This document shows positions 52,287 to 62,168 of a stretch of 64,000 nucleotides of DNA, in pieces. Both the position numbers and the translations under genes were made by a program. The notes beneath the pieces are model-generated. The model saw nothing but the letters and a program-made list of their open reading frames with translations, made no database searches and was not told the origin of the DNA. The stretch comes from an uncultured Lachnoanaerobaculum sp. (GTDB lineage: Bacteria > Bacillota > Clostridia > Lachnospirales > Lachnospiraceae), in contig CAMQCZ010000004.1 of the NCBI GenBank assembly GCA_946999385.1, positions 36,825-100,824 on the forward strand, written 5' to 3'. Position 1 is the stretch's first letter. Every line of letters starts with the position of its first letter.

Positions 52287-52958
52287 ATGGAAGAAATTAA
52301 AATACTGGTCGTTGATGACGAAGAAAGAATGAGAAAGCTTGTCAAAGATTTTTTGACTATAAAAGGATATAAGGTTATAGAAGCTGCTGACGGTAAGGAA
52401 GCCATTGATATATTTATGACTACAAGAGATCTGAAGCTTATAATTTTGGATGTTATGATGCCTAAAATGGATGGATTTGAAGTTTTAAAATCTATAAGGA
52501 CTTATTCTAATCTTCCTGTTGTTATGCTAACTGCAAAATCGGAGGAAAGAGATGAGCTTGAAGGATATAAGCTTTTAGCAGATGAATATATAACAAAGCC
52601 ATTTAGTCCTAAAATTTTGGTGGCAAGAGTTGAAGCCATACTTAGAAGAGTTACCAATAAGGATATGAAGCTTAGTGCAGGTGGAATAACTATAGATAAA
52701 TCTGCTCATATTGTAAAAATTGATGATAAAGATATTGATTTAAGCTATAAGGAATTTGAGCTTTTGACATATTTTATAGAAAATCAAGGTATAGCTTTAT
52801 CAAGAGAAAAGATTTTGAATAATGTATGGAATTATGATTATTTTGGAGATGCCAGAACTATTGATACACATGTAAAAAAATTAAGAGCTAAGATGGGCAA
52901 TAAAGGCGAGCTTATTAAGACTATTTGGGGAATGGGATATAAATTTGAGGTTGAATGA
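52287..52958 (+). CDS. OmpR/PhoB-family response regulator
   Basis: A 223-residue DNA-binding regulator. The receiver has the acidic pocket VVDDEE, phosphoacceptor Asp55 in ILDVMMPKMDG, Thr in MLTAK, and Lys104 in EYITKPF; the usual GADDY is LLADEY. The C-terminal winged helix is typical (LSYKEFELLTYFI, RTIDTHVKKLRAKMG, IKTIWGMGYKFEVE). An AGGAGG site precedes the ATG. It overlaps the histidine kinase gene by 4 nt (ATGA). The target genes are unknown. Confidence 0.95.
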   Translation: MEEIKILVVDDEERMRKLVKDFLTIKGYKVIEAADGKEAIDIFMTTRDLKLIILDVMMPKMDGFEVLKSIRTYSNLPVVMLTAKSEERDELEGYKLLADEYITKPFSPKILVARVEAILRRVTNKDMKLSAGGITIDKSAHIVKIDDKDIDLSYKEFELLTYFIENQGIALSREKILNNVWNYDYFGDARTIDTHVKKLRAKMGNKGELIKTIWGMGYKFEVE

Positions 52959-54433
52959 TGAAGTTGTCTATTAGAAAAAAAATAATGTTGCTTTTATTTT
53001 CAATTTTAGCCTTTATAAGTATTATGCTTGCAATACTAAATAATTTTGCTTTGGAGCTTTATTATAGACATGAAAAAATAGACGAGTTAAAAAAAGCATA
53101 TTCCAAGATAGATAAATTTATTTTAGATAAAAATAAACTTGAGGAATTATTATTAGAATATTCATATAAATATAATATAACAATAGTATTGGTTGATTCT
53201 GTAACTTCGAGTGCAATTATATCAAATGAAAGAGATGGAGATTATTTACTGAAAAGAGTACAGGATTTAATTTTTGATAAAAATCAAAATTCATATAAAA
53301 TATTATTTAAAAATTCTAAATATAAGATAATACAACATCATGTTGACAGTGTTAAGACTTCTTTCATTGACTTTTTAGGATATGCAGATGATAATCAAAC
53401 TATGGTATTGATGTCAGCTTCAATAGAGGGTTTAAAGGAAAGCATAAGCTTATCTAATAGATTTCTTATATATATACTCAGCTTTACAGTTATTTTAGCT
53501 CTATTTTTAGGCTTTTATGTAAGCCTTATGATAACTAATCCTATAAAGAGCCTGGCTGAAATTTCTGAGAAGATGAGTAATTTTAATTTTGATATTAAAT
53601 ATATTGGACATAGTAAGGATGAGATAGGTGTTTTAGGGCATAATATGAATATTATGTCTGACAGCCTTAAAAAAGCATTTTGTGAGTTAAAGCTTGCAAA
53701 TGAACAGCTACAAAAGGATATTCAAAGAAAAGAAGAAATAGATATAATGAGGAAGGATTTTATAGCAAATGTAAGTCATGAATTAAAGACACCGATAGCC
53801 TTGATACAGGGCTATGCCGAAGGCTTAAATGAATTATGCACAGATGAAAAGAATAGAAAATATTATACTGATGTTATTATAGATGAAGCAAATAAAATGA
53901 ATACAATAGTAAAACAGTTATTGAGTTTATCATCCTTTGAATCAGGAAATCAGTGCTTGGATATAAGTATCTTTGATATAATTGAGCTTATTAAGGCTAT
54001 TATTTCTTCTACTGCTATTTTAGCAAATGAAAAAAATATATTTTTAAGCTTTGATTATGAAAAAAATATGCAAGAAAAAATATTAGTTAAAGCCGATGAA
54101 TTTAAAATTGAAGAGGTTATTACTAATTATATAAGTAATGCTATAAATCATACGGACAAATATGCTAATATTAAAATATATATAAAAAATATAAGAAAAG
54201 ATAAAATAAGAGTAATTGTATTTAATGAAGGTAATAATATAGCAGAGGCTGATATGAAAAATATTTGGGAAAAATTTTATAAGGTAGATAAGGCTCATTC
54301 AAGAAATTATGGCGGTAGCGGAATAGGATTATCTATTGTAAAGGCTATATTAGAAGCACATAAAAATAACTATGGAGTAAATAATGTAAGAAACGGTGTA
54401 GAATTTTGGTTTGAGCTTGATAGGCTATTGTGA
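52955..54433 (+). CDS. Sensor histidine kinase with HAMP domain
   Basis: A 492-residue membrane kinase. TM1 is at about 9-29, an extracellular sensor region at 30-168, TM2 at about 170-192, then HAMP (TNPIKSLAEISEKMS), HisKA with phosphoacceptor His275 in FIANVSHELKTPIA, and HATPase_c (N box VITNYISNAINHTD, G2 box YGGSGIGLSIVKAILEAH). The D box is weak (FNEGNNI in place of DNGxGI). The ATG at 52955 overlaps the regulator stop; a second ATG follows at 52958. The extracellular domain is not one I recognise, so the signal is unknown. Confidence 0.93.
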   Translation: MMKLSIRKKIMLLLFSILAFISIMLAILNNFALELYYRHEKIDELKKAYSKIDKFILDKNKLEELLLEYSYKYNITIVLVDSVTSSAIISNERDGDYLLKRVQDLIFDKNQNSYKILFKNSKYKIIQHHVDSVKTSFIDFLGYADDNQTMVLMSASIEGLKESISLSNRFLIYILSFTVILALFLGFYVSLMITNPIKSLAEISEKMSNFNFDIKYIGHSKDEIGVLGHNMNIMSDSLKKAFCELKLANEQLQKDIQRKEEIDIMRKDFIANVSHELKTPIALIQGYAEGLNELCTDEKNRKYYTDVIIDEANKMNTIVKQLLSLSSFESGNQCLDISIFDIIELIKAIISSTAILANEKNIFLSFDYEKNMQEKILVKADEFKIEEVITNYISNAINHTDKYANIKIYIKNIRKDKIRVIVFNEGNNIAEADMKNIWEKFYKVDKAHSRNYGGSGIGLSIVKAILEAHKNNYGVNNVRNGVEFWFELDRLL

Positions 54434-54476
54434 ATAGATAGTATTTATTATTATAGTATAAAATGAGGGGAAAAAT

Positions 54477-55151
54477 ATGGACTTAGAGCTCAAGCTGGAT
54501 AACTTGGACTTAGAAGAAATACTTAGATATTTGGAATATAGAGGACAAATAATAGATGATAATTTAAATGCTCAAATACATAGATGTATTGAAACTGTAA
54601 ATAGGGTTGCAAAACCAAGATATACTTTTAAAGAATATATATTGGAAGAGATGGGAATTTTACCTAAAGAGCTTTCTTTCTTATCGGGAGAAGATATAAA
54701 AAAGCATATTAAGTATTGTAATAAAATAATATTATTTGCTGCAACTATAGGGATAGATGTTGAAAGACAAATAAGAATTGCAGGTGTAAAAAATGTTAGT
54801 GATTCAGTTATTATGGATAGCTGTGCAAGTACATTAATAGAAGCAGTATGTGATAATATAGATACTAAATTCAGGTTGAAAAATGTAGGGAAATATTTAA
54901 CCTTCAGATTTTCGCCGGGATATGGAGATTTACCAATATCAGCTCAGAGAGAATTTTCACATATTTTGGATACAGGTAAGAAAATAGGCTTGAATATAAG
55001 TGAATCAGGAATTATGATTCCAAGAAAGTCCGTTACAGCAATTATAGGAGTATCTGATATAAAAATAGATAATAAAAAACCGTCTTGTAATCAGTGCAAT
55101 AATTTTAAGGCCTGCAGATTTTTAAGAAGAGGAGTTCGTTGTGGAAGATAG
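54477..55151 (+). CDS. MetH activation-domain protein (stand-alone)
   Basis: A 224-residue protein matching the C-terminal activation domain of B12-dependent methionine synthase, which binds S-adenosylmethionine and reductively reactivates oxidised cobalamin. The hallmark is RFSPGYGDLPISAQ, preceded by the helical dimer-like region and followed by ESGIMIPRKSVTAIIG. A Cys-rich tail (CNQCNNFKAC, then RCGR) is typical of the Firmicute stand-alone form. It overlaps metH by 11 nt, showing that the two parts of the enzyme are separate but co-translated. Confidence 0.87.
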   Translation: MDLELKLDNLDLEEILRYLEYRGQIIDDNLNAQIHRCIETVNRVAKPRYTFKEYILEEMGILPKELSFLSGEDIKKHIKYCNKIILFAATIGIDVERQIRIAGVKNVSDSVIMDSCASTLIEAVCDNIDTKFRLKNVGKYLTFRFSPGYGDLPISAQREFSHILDTGKKIGLNISESGIMIPRKSVTAIIGVSDIKIDNKKPSCNQCNNFKACRFLRRGVRCGR

Positions 55152-57510
55152 AGTTGTTATATTAGATGGTGGAATGGGTACTATGCTACAGGCATGTGGT
55201 ATGAAGCCCGGTGAGCATCCTGAGGTATTTACATATGATAATAAAGAAATTTTAAAGGATATTTACAAAAAATATATATTAGCCGGAAGTGATATTATTT
55301 ATTCAAACACATTTGGAGCAAATAGGAAAAAATTAGAGGGTACCAAGATTGATACTGATATGGCTATTAAGAATTCTATAGGTTTGGCAAAGGAAGCTAT
55401 AGATGAGCTTAGGGATATTATAGGTGATAAAAATATTAGAGTAGCTTTGGATGTAGGTCCCTTAGGCGAGCTTTTAGAGCCTATAGGTACTCTATCATTT
55501 GAAGAAGCGTATGATATATTTAAAGAGCTTGTAATTAGTGGACAAGAAGCAGGTGCAGATATAATTGCTTTAGAAACCTTTACAGATTTATATGAGGTAA
55601 GAGCGGCTGTATTGGCTGCAAAGGAATGGACTGATTTACCTATATGGGTATCTATGACTTATGAAAGTAGTGGTAGAACTTTTACAGGTACTACTATTGC
55701 TTCAATGGCACTTGTTTTGGAGGGACTTGGAGTTTCTGCTTTAGGCTTTAATTGTTCATTAGGTCCTAATGAAATATTTCCTCTTACAGAGGAATTAAAA
55801 AAATGGACTAATTTACCTATAATAATTAAACCTAATGCGGGACTTCCAGACCCTAAAACTAATAAATATGATATAGATGCTGATGAATTTGCAAGACAGA
55901 TGGGAAAATATAAGGCTCTTAATGTAGCTTATATTGGAGCTTGTTGTGGAAGTACACCGGAGTATATAAGAAAGCTTGCTTTAGAATTTAAAGATGTAAA
56001 ATATATAAAAGATACAAATAAAAAGAAAAATGGTTTGTGTTCAGCTACAAAGGTAATACCTTATGGTGGAGTTAAGGTTGTTGGAGAAAGATTAAATCCT
56101 ACAGGGAAAAAAAGATTTGCAAATGCTTTAATAGAAAGAGATATGGATTATATTTGTTCAATGGCTCTAGAGCAGGAAGAAAGTGGTGCTGATATTTTAG
56201 ATATCAATGTAGGAGTACCGGGTGTAGATGAAGTTTCTCTTATGGTTGATGTAGTGAAAATGGTACAAGCTATTGTTAATATACCATTACAAATAGATTC
56301 AAGTAATGTTAAAGCTATAGAAGCGGGTCTTAGAGTATATAATGGAAAAGCTATAATAAATTCTGTTAATGCAGAGGATGAAAGATTAGATTTGATTTTA
56401 CCTTTAGCAAAAAAATATGGAGCAAGTATAGTAGGACTGGCTCTTAATGAAAAGGGCATACCTGAGAGTGTAGATGAAAGACTTGATAATGCTAAATATA
56501 TATTAAAAAAAGCATTAGAATATGGTATAAAAAAAGAGGATATAATAATAGATTGCTTAACATTGACCGTAAGTGCAAAGCAGGAGCAGGCAGGATATAC
56601 CTTAGAGGCTGTAAAAAGAGTAAGTCAGGAATTAGGACTGTGGAATACATTAGGTGTAAGCAATATAAGCTTCGGCTTACCACAGAGGCAACATATAACA
56701 GAAAATTTCCTTATTCAGGCTATGCAAAACGGTTTGAATTTTCCGATTATAAATCCTAATATTAAAGGGATTATGGATGCGGTCATTTCATATAAGGTTA
56801 TAAATTTAGAGGATAAAGATTGTGCAAAATATATAGAAAGATTTTCGGATGTACAAATTTTAGAAAAGAACGATATTAAAATAAATGATGATGAAAGTAT
56901 AGAAAGTGCTATACTAAAGGGGCTAAAGGAAAAAACAAGAGCTTTAACCAAGAAATATTTAGAAACTATGTCTGAAATAGATATTATAAATAAATTATTA
57001 ATACCTGCACTTGATGTTGTCGGTGATAAATATGAAAAACAAATTTTATTTTTACCACAGCTTATAAATGCGGCAAATGCTGCAGGCGAGGCCTTTGATT
57101 TAATAAAAGAAAAAATAATAAAGAATGGTGGAAAAAGTATTAGTAAAGGAAAGATTGCAGTTGCTACCGTAAAAGGGGATATTCATGATATAGGTAAAAA
57201 CATAGTGAAGGTTATTTTAGAGAATTACGGATATAAAATTTTTGATTTGGGAAGGGATGTGCCTATACAAAGAGTTGTTGATATAGTACAAAAAGAAGAT
57301 TTGAAATTGATAGGTCTATCTGCTCTTATGACAACAACACTTTCATCAATGAAGGATACTATAGATGCTGTAAAAAGTGTTAAACCTGATTGTAAAATCT
57401 GGGTAGGAGGGGCAGTGCTGACAAAGGCTTATGCTATGGAAATAGGAGCAGATTATTATGCGAAGGATGCAAGAGAATCAGTTGATATTGCAAAAAAAGT
57501 TTTAGGATAG
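55141..57510 (+). CDS. metH: B12-dependent methionine synthase, lacking activation domain
   Basis: A 789-residue enzyme transferring methyl from 5-methyltetrahydrofolate to homocysteine. The homocysteine domain (about 1-290) has zinc ligands in LGFNCSLG and GACCGSTPEYI. The pterin-binding domain starts at VVGERLNPTGKKRF. The cobalamin cap helical region precedes the B12 domain with the axial-ligand motif DIHDIGKN and GRDVP. The protein stops there, so reactivation depends on the upstream gene. The start is GTG 55141 with AGAGGAG 6 nt upstream. Oxygen-sensitive anaerobes often have this split arrangement. Confidence 0.94.
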   Translation: MEDRVVILDGGMGTMLQACGMKPGEHPEVFTYDNKEILKDIYKKYILAGSDIIYSNTFGANRKKLEGTKIDTDMAIKNSIGLAKEAIDELRDIIGDKNIRVALDVGPLGELLEPIGTLSFEEAYDIFKELVISGQEAGADIIALETFTDLYEVRAAVLAAKEWTDLPIWVSMTYESSGRTFTGTTIASMALVLEGLGVSALGFNCSLGPNEIFPLTEELKKWTNLPIIIKPNAGLPDPKTNKYDIDADEFARQMGKYKALNVAYIGACCGSTPEYIRKLALEFKDVKYIKDTNKKKNGLCSATKVIPYGGVKVVGERLNPTGKKRFANALIERDMDYICSMALEQEESGADILDINVGVPGVDEVSLMVDVVKMVQAIVNIPLQIDSSNVKAIEAGLRVYNGKAIINSVNAEDERLDLILPLAKKYGASIVGLALNEKGIPESVDERLDNAKYILKKALEYGIKKEDIIIDCLTLTVSAKQEQAGYTLEAVKRVSQELGLWNTLGVSNISFGLPQRQHITENFLIQAMQNGLNFPIINPNIKGIMDAVISYKVINLEDKDCAKYIERFSDVQILEKNDIKINDDESIESAILKGLKEKTRALTKKYLETMSEIDIINKLLIPALDVVGDKYEKQILFLPQLINAANAAGEAFDLIKEKIIKNGGKSISKGKIAVATVKGDIHDIGKNIVKVILENYGYKIFDLGRDVPIQRVVDIVQKEDLKLIGLSALMTTTLSSMKDTIDAVKSVKPDCKIWVGGAVLTKAYAMEIGADYYAKDARESVDIAKKVLG

Positions 57511-59772
57511 ATGATGAAGAAAAAAATAGAATTATTAGCTCCGGCAGGCTCCTATGAAAGCTTAGTCGCCGCAGTGAATGCCGGAGCTGATGCAATATAT
57601 ATAGGCGGCTCTAAATTTGGAGCTAGAAAAAGTGCTGAAAGTGTAAGCACTGATGAAGATATTATATTAAAAGGAATCGACTATGCCCATCATTTTGGAG
57701 TAAAAGTATATTTGACAGTCAATATATTATTAAAGGAAAAAGAAATAAAAGAGCTTTATTCTTATATTTTACCATATTATAAAAATGGTATAGATGCTTT
57801 AATAGTTCAAGATTTGGGAGTGCTATATTTATTAAATAAAATGTTTCCTGATATAGAAAAGCATGCCAGTACACAAATGAGCATTCAAGGATTTGAAGCT
57901 ATAGATATATTAAGAAAATATGGAATTACAAGAATAGTTCCTGCCAGAGAATTATCATTAAAAGAGATAAAAGAAATATATGAAAAAACAAATATAGAAA
58001 TAGAATGCTTTGTACATGGAGCCTTATGTTATGCTTATTCAGGGCAATGTCTTATGAGCTCATTAATTGGTGCAAGAAGTGGTAATCGTGGTTCCTGTGC
58101 TCAGCCTTGTAGACTTGAATATGGTCTTTATGATAATAATAAAAAATTAAATAAAAGGAATGAAACAAATTTACTTAGCTGTAAGGATTTAAGCTCCTTG
58201 GATATTTTACCTGATATTATAGAGGCAGGAGTTTATTCTTTGAAAATTGAAGGAAGAATGAAATCTGCTATATACACCGGTGGTGTTGTAAGTATTTGGA
58301 GAAAATATGTTGATTTATATTTGAAGGAGGGTAGAAATAATTATAGTGTAGCTGCAAAGGATAAAAGGCTGCTATTAGATTTATTTGACAGAGGAGGGCA
58401 TACCACAGGCTATTATAATAAGCATAATGGAAAGGATATGATAGCTATAGAGGGTAAGCCTAAAAATAGAATAGTAAATGAAAAATTTAATACGTATTTA
58501 TTTAATAAATATGTTAATACAATTAAAAAAATAAAATTAAATGCAAGGATATTTTTATTTGTAGATAAGGATATAAAAATAGAAGTAAGCACTATTGATA
58601 AAATTAATAATCAAAATATTATTGTAGAGCTCAGCGGTGATAGGGTAGTTACAGCTATTAATAGAGCCATAAGTATTGATGAAATTAAAAAACAAATTTT
58701 AAAGACAGGAAATACCTTATATGAATTTAACAGTATAGATATAAAAATGCCACAAAATGTATTTATATCCATAAAGAGCTTGAATGAGTTAAGAAGAAAT
58801 GCTTTAAATAAAATTGATGATAAGATATTGTCATTTTATAGAAGAAATGATATGTTGATTAATAGTTGCGAAAGTCTTGTAAATAATGATATTGATGATA
58901 AAAATAAAGATAATATTATTAATAAAAATTTACATATTATTTGTGAAGAGCTTTGTCAATTAGATACTTGTATAGAATTTTTGAAAACTCAAATAAATGA
59001 TATAAAGGCAAATAATTTCAATGTAGAAATTTCATATCATTCAAATATTATGAATCCGGCTAATTGGAAGGAATATAATTCAAATATAAAAAAGCTTGGC
59101 TTTAAAGTTAATTTATATATGCCTCATATCTTCAGAACACATGCCAGAAATTATTTTTATAAATATGAAAATGAATTAAAGGCTGCAGGCTTTGACGCTT
59201 TAGTTATAAGAAATTTAGAGGAATTAGCTTATGCTAAAGCTGTATTTATAGATAAAGGCATAAAATATATTTTTGATTATAATATTTATGGGATGAATAT
59301 AAGTGCTCAAAAATTATTTAAAGCCTTAGGTGCAAATAGGCAGGTATTACCACTTGAATTAAATTTAAAAGAATTGAAAAGCCTATATTTAAAAGATAAG
59401 GAATTGATTATCTATGGATATTTAAATATGATGGTAACTGCATCTTGTCTTAGGAAAAATATTATTTCCTGTGATAAAAAATCAGGCATATTATTTTTGA
59501 AGGATAGAATGAATAAAAATATGCCGGTAAAAAATATATGTGATTTTTGCTATAACACAATTTTAAATTCTGTTCCCTTATCTACCTTGAGTATAGCAGA
59601 TGAAATAAAAAAATTGGATGTAAATACTATTAGACTTGCTTTTACTATAGAAAATGAACAAAATGTGAAAAAAATTTTATCTTCATATATATCTTGTTTT
59701 ATATATAATAAAGATATAAAAGAAGCCTTAAAAGATTTTACAAAGGGACATTTTACAAGAGGTATTGAATAA
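57511..59772 (+). CDS. U32 family peptidase (RlhA/YrrO-like, long form)
   Basis: A 753-residue member of peptidase family U32. The N-terminal half has ELLAPAGSYESLVAAVNAGA, VHGALCYAYSGQCLMSS, RGSCAQPCRLEYG (conserved cysteines) and YSLKIEGRMKS. The C-terminal half resembles the collagenase-like extension domain. Members modify rRNA or tRNA bases by hydroxylation (RlhA, TrhP) rather than, or as well as, cleaving protein; the long form suggests the RlhA group. Its ATG abuts the metH stop. Exact substrate is not visible. Confidence 0.88.
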   Translation: MMKKKIELLAPAGSYESLVAAVNAGADAIYIGGSKFGARKSAESVSTDEDIILKGIDYAHHFGVKVYLTVNILLKEKEIKELYSYILPYYKNGIDALIVQDLGVLYLLNKMFPDIEKHASTQMSIQGFEAIDILRKYGITRIVPARELSLKEIKEIYEKTNIEIECFVHGALCYAYSGQCLMSSLIGARSGNRGSCAQPCRLEYGLYDNNKKLNKRNETNLLSCKDLSSLDILPDIIEAGVYSLKIEGRMKSAIYTGGVVSIWRKYVDLYLKEGRNNYSVAAKDKRLLLDLFDRGGHTTGYYNKHNGKDMIAIEGKPKNRIVNEKFNTYLFNKYVNTIKKIKLNARIFLFVDKDIKIEVSTIDKINNQNIIVELSGDRVVTAINRAISIDEIKKQILKTGNTLYEFNSIDIKMPQNVFISIKSLNELRRNALNKIDDKILSFYRRNDMLINSCESLVNNDIDDKNKDNIINKNLHIICEELCQLDTCIEFLKTQINDIKANNFNVEISYHSNIMNPANWKEYNSNIKKLGFKVNLYMPHIFRTHARNYFYKYENELKAAGFDALVIRNLEELAYAKAVFIDKGIKYIFDYNIYGMNISAQKLFKALGANRQVLPLELNLKELKSLYLKDKELIIYGYLNMMVTASCLRKNIISCDKKSGILFLKDRMNKNMPVKNICDFCYNTILNSVPLSTLSIADEIKKLDVNTIRLAFTIENEQNVKKILSSYISCFIYNKDIKEALKDFTKGHFTRGIE

Positions 59773-59783
59773 ATAGCTTTTAC

Positions 59784-59812
59784 TTGTTTAATAAATGAAT
59801 TATTAGTATAAT
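59784..59812 (+). promoter_or_regulatory. Promoter for the pseudo-HtrA-yhaM-rlmD genes
   Basis: TTGTTT (59784-59789), a 17-nt spacer and a perfect TATAAT (59807-59812), about 100 nt before the next start codon. The intervening leader is almost pure A/T. Confidence 0.55.
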
Positions 59813-59916
59813 ATATAATTGATATTAATTAATTTGTAACCCAATATATAAATATATAGATATATAAAAATATATATATAATTTTTAGGTGTTTTAAATA
59901 TTTTAGAGGATTTTAT

Positions 59917-61185
59917 ATGTCAAATGATGATACTGATGATAAAAAAATATTTATAAAAGAGAAGATAGTAAAAAAAATTTCTATAAAAAGGAAAATATAT
60001 AAAATAATTACATTTTTATTTTTAGCTATTTGCTTTGGTATAGTATCAATGTTCAGTGCTATTTTTGTTGAACCTTTCTTTAGGGAATTGTTACCTAAAA
60101 AAGAAGAGCCTATTAATATAGTAATACCACAGGATAAGCTTGAAAATGTAGAAGATAAGATAGACAATAAAGAAAATAAGGATGTTGAAAATATAGTACA
60201 GTCTGCAATTAAAGATTATAATTTTGATGTAGATTCATTGAATAATATGTATAATTCTTTGACAGGATTGGTAGATGATATAGACAAAGCGATTGTTTCT
60301 ATAAAAATATCAAGCTCAGAAAAAGCTTTGCTTGATAATGGTATAGAAAATGAAGATGAAATTGCCGGAGTTATCATATCTGATGTAGAAAATCAAATTT
60401 TAATTATGTCATCTTCTGAAAAAATACCTGAAAGTGATAGTATAAAAATAAAATTTAAAAATTCAAGGGAATATAATGCCAATATCAAAAAAAGAGATTA
60501 TTTTTCAGGAATTATACTTATTAGCCTTAATAAGGATGATTTGGATGTAGAAACAAAGGCACTTATTAAGCCTGTCAAATTAGGAAATTCATATCAACTG
60601 AAAAAAGGAGATATGCTTATAGCTCTGGGGGCTCCTATAGGTGTTATTCATTCAAGTAAATATTATAATATATCATATATAAGTAAAGCTATGCCATTGG
60701 TTGATATGAATGCAAGATTTATATATTTGGATGATAATGTAAATGATATATTAAATACATATTTATTTAATATAAGAGGAGAGCTTGTATCTTGGTTTGT
60801 AAGCTCAGATATAAGTAATAGTAAGCATCAGACAGGTCTTGGTATATCAGATTTTAAATCTTTATTGGAAAAAATGATAAATGGCAAGGACAGTCCTTAT
60901 TTGGGAATAGAAGCAATGGATATAGATGAAAAAATAGAAAAATGTCCTGTAGAAAAGGGATTGTATATTAGTAAGGTTATTGCCGATTCACCCTTGTACA
61001 AAGCGGGAGTCCAAGCAGGCGATATTTTGATAGCTTTAGATAATAAGGATATTAAAGGTATGTCAGATTATAAAAATATCTTATCAAGCCTTGAAAATAA
61101 GAAAAAGTTAAAAGCAATAATAATGAGATATTCCAGACAAGAATATATAAAATTGGAATTCGATGTAGACATTGTATATAGATAA
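59917..61185 (+). CDS. Membrane-anchored HtrA-like protein without catalytic triad, with PDZ domain
   Basis: A 422-residue protein with the HtrA layout: charged cytoplasmic N-terminus, transmembrane helix (about 29-50), a trypsin-like beta-barrel (about 120-310) and a PDZ domain (about 330-420, YLGIEAMDID onward, then KAGVQAGDILIALDNKDI). All three catalytic positions appear lost. Where HtrA has NNHVV this protein has ILIMSSSEK; where HtrA has DIAVIAV it has FSGIILISL; and the GNSGG loop is replaced by NTYLFNIRGELVSW. It is therefore probably a non-proteolytic chaperone, scaffold or regulator at the membrane. It shares no operon with the active htrA at 12.3 kb but is preceded by its own promoter. 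Confidence 0.8.
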   Translation: MSNDDTDDKKIFIKEKIVKKISIKRKIYKIITFLFLAICFGIVSMFSAIFVEPFFRELLPKKEEPINIVIPQDKLENVEDKIDNKENKDVENIVQSAIKDYNFDVDSLNNMYNSLTGLVDDIDKAIVSIKISSSEKALLDNGIENEDEIAGVIISDVENQILIMSSSEKIPESDSIKIKFKNSREYNANIKKRDYFSGIILISLNKDDLDVETKALIKPVKLGNSYQLKKGDMLIALGAPIGVIHSSKYYNISYISKAMPLVDMNARFIYLDDNVNDILNTYLFNIRGELVSWFVSSDISNSKHQTGLGISDFKSLLEKMINGKDSPYLGIEAMDIDEKIEKCPVEKGLYISKVIADSPLYKAGVQAGDILIALDNKDIKGMSDYKNILSSLENKKKLKAIIMRYSRQEYIKLEFDVDIVYR

Positions 61186-61210
61186 TTTATTACATTTAGA
61201 GAGGAAATTA

Positions 61211-62155
61211 ATGAAATATATTGTAAATTTAAAAGAAGGTATGAGAATATCAGAGATATATTTGTGCAAGTCGAAGCAGATATTATTAACTAAAAATGGT
61301 AAGGAATATGCGAGCCTGATATTGCAGGATAAAACATCTACTATTGATGCAAAAATTTGGGATTTAGCTAATCCCGGAGTAGGTGAATTTGATGCTATTG
61401 ATTATATTTCGATAGAGGCTGATGTAATAAATTTTAATGATAAGTTACAGCTTAATATAAGAAGGGTAAGAAAAGCTAATGCTGATGAATATATTGATTC
61501 CGATTACTTACCTACAACTACAAAGGATATAGAGTGTATGTATCTTTCTTTGAAAGAAAAAATAAATTCTATTGATGATATTAGCTATAAGACTTTGCTC
61601 AAATCTTTTTTTATAGATGACGAACAATTTATAAGCAAATTTAAATATTCATCAGCGGCAAAAAGTATTCATCATGGTTTTATTGGAGGCTTACTTGAGC
61701 ATACCTTAGCTGTAGCAAATATTTGTGAGTATTTTTGTGAAAATTATCCTTTGTTAAAAAGAGATTTACTTATTACAGCAGCTATATTTCATGATGTTGG
61801 TAAGGTAGAAGAAATATCAGCATTTCCGGAAAATGATTATACTGATGTAGGACAATTACTCGGACATATTGTTATAGGAACAAATATGATATCAAAGAGG
61901 GCATTTGAAATTTTAGATTTTCCACAGAGAAAATTAAATGAATTATTACATTGTATTGTTTCTCATCATGGAGAATTGGAATATGGTTCTCCTAAAAAGC
62001 CTGCACTGTTGGAGGCTTTTGCACTTAATTTTGCAGATAATGCAGATGCAAAGCTTCAAACTGTTATAGAGCTTTTGACAAATTCAAATGCTTCAAATAC
62101 ATGGCTTGGATATAATAGAATATTAGAAACTAATATTAGAAAAACTAGTGATTAA
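61211..62155 (+). CDS. yhaM: 3'-5' exoribonuclease YhaM-type (OB + HD domains)
   Basis: A 314-residue nuclease. The N-terminal OB-like RNA-binding domain (VNLKEGMRISEIYLC, YASLILQDKTSTIDAKIW) is followed by an HD domain with HHGFIGGLLEHT, FHDVGKVEE and the later CIVSHHGELEYGSP. In B. subtilis YhaM trims mRNA 3' ends. The ATG at 61211 has AGAGGA upstream; an earlier in-frame ATG at 61172 lies inside the preceding gene and has no family match. Confidence 0.9.
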   Translation: MKYIVNLKEGMRISEIYLCKSKQILLTKNGKEYASLILQDKTSTIDAKIWDLANPGVGEFDAIDYISIEADVINFNDKLQLNIRRVRKANADEYIDSDYLPTTTKDIECMYLSLKEKINSIDDISYKTLLKSFFIDDEQFISKFKYSSAAKSIHHGFIGGLLEHTLAVANICEYFCENYPLLKRDLLITAAIFHDVGKVEEISAFPENDYTDVGQLLGHIVIGTNMISKRAFEILDFPQRKLNELLHCIVSHHGELEYGSPKKPALLEAFALNFADNADAKLQTVIELLTNSNASNTWLGYNRILETNIRKTSD

Positions 62156-62168
62156 AGAGGTGTAGTTT

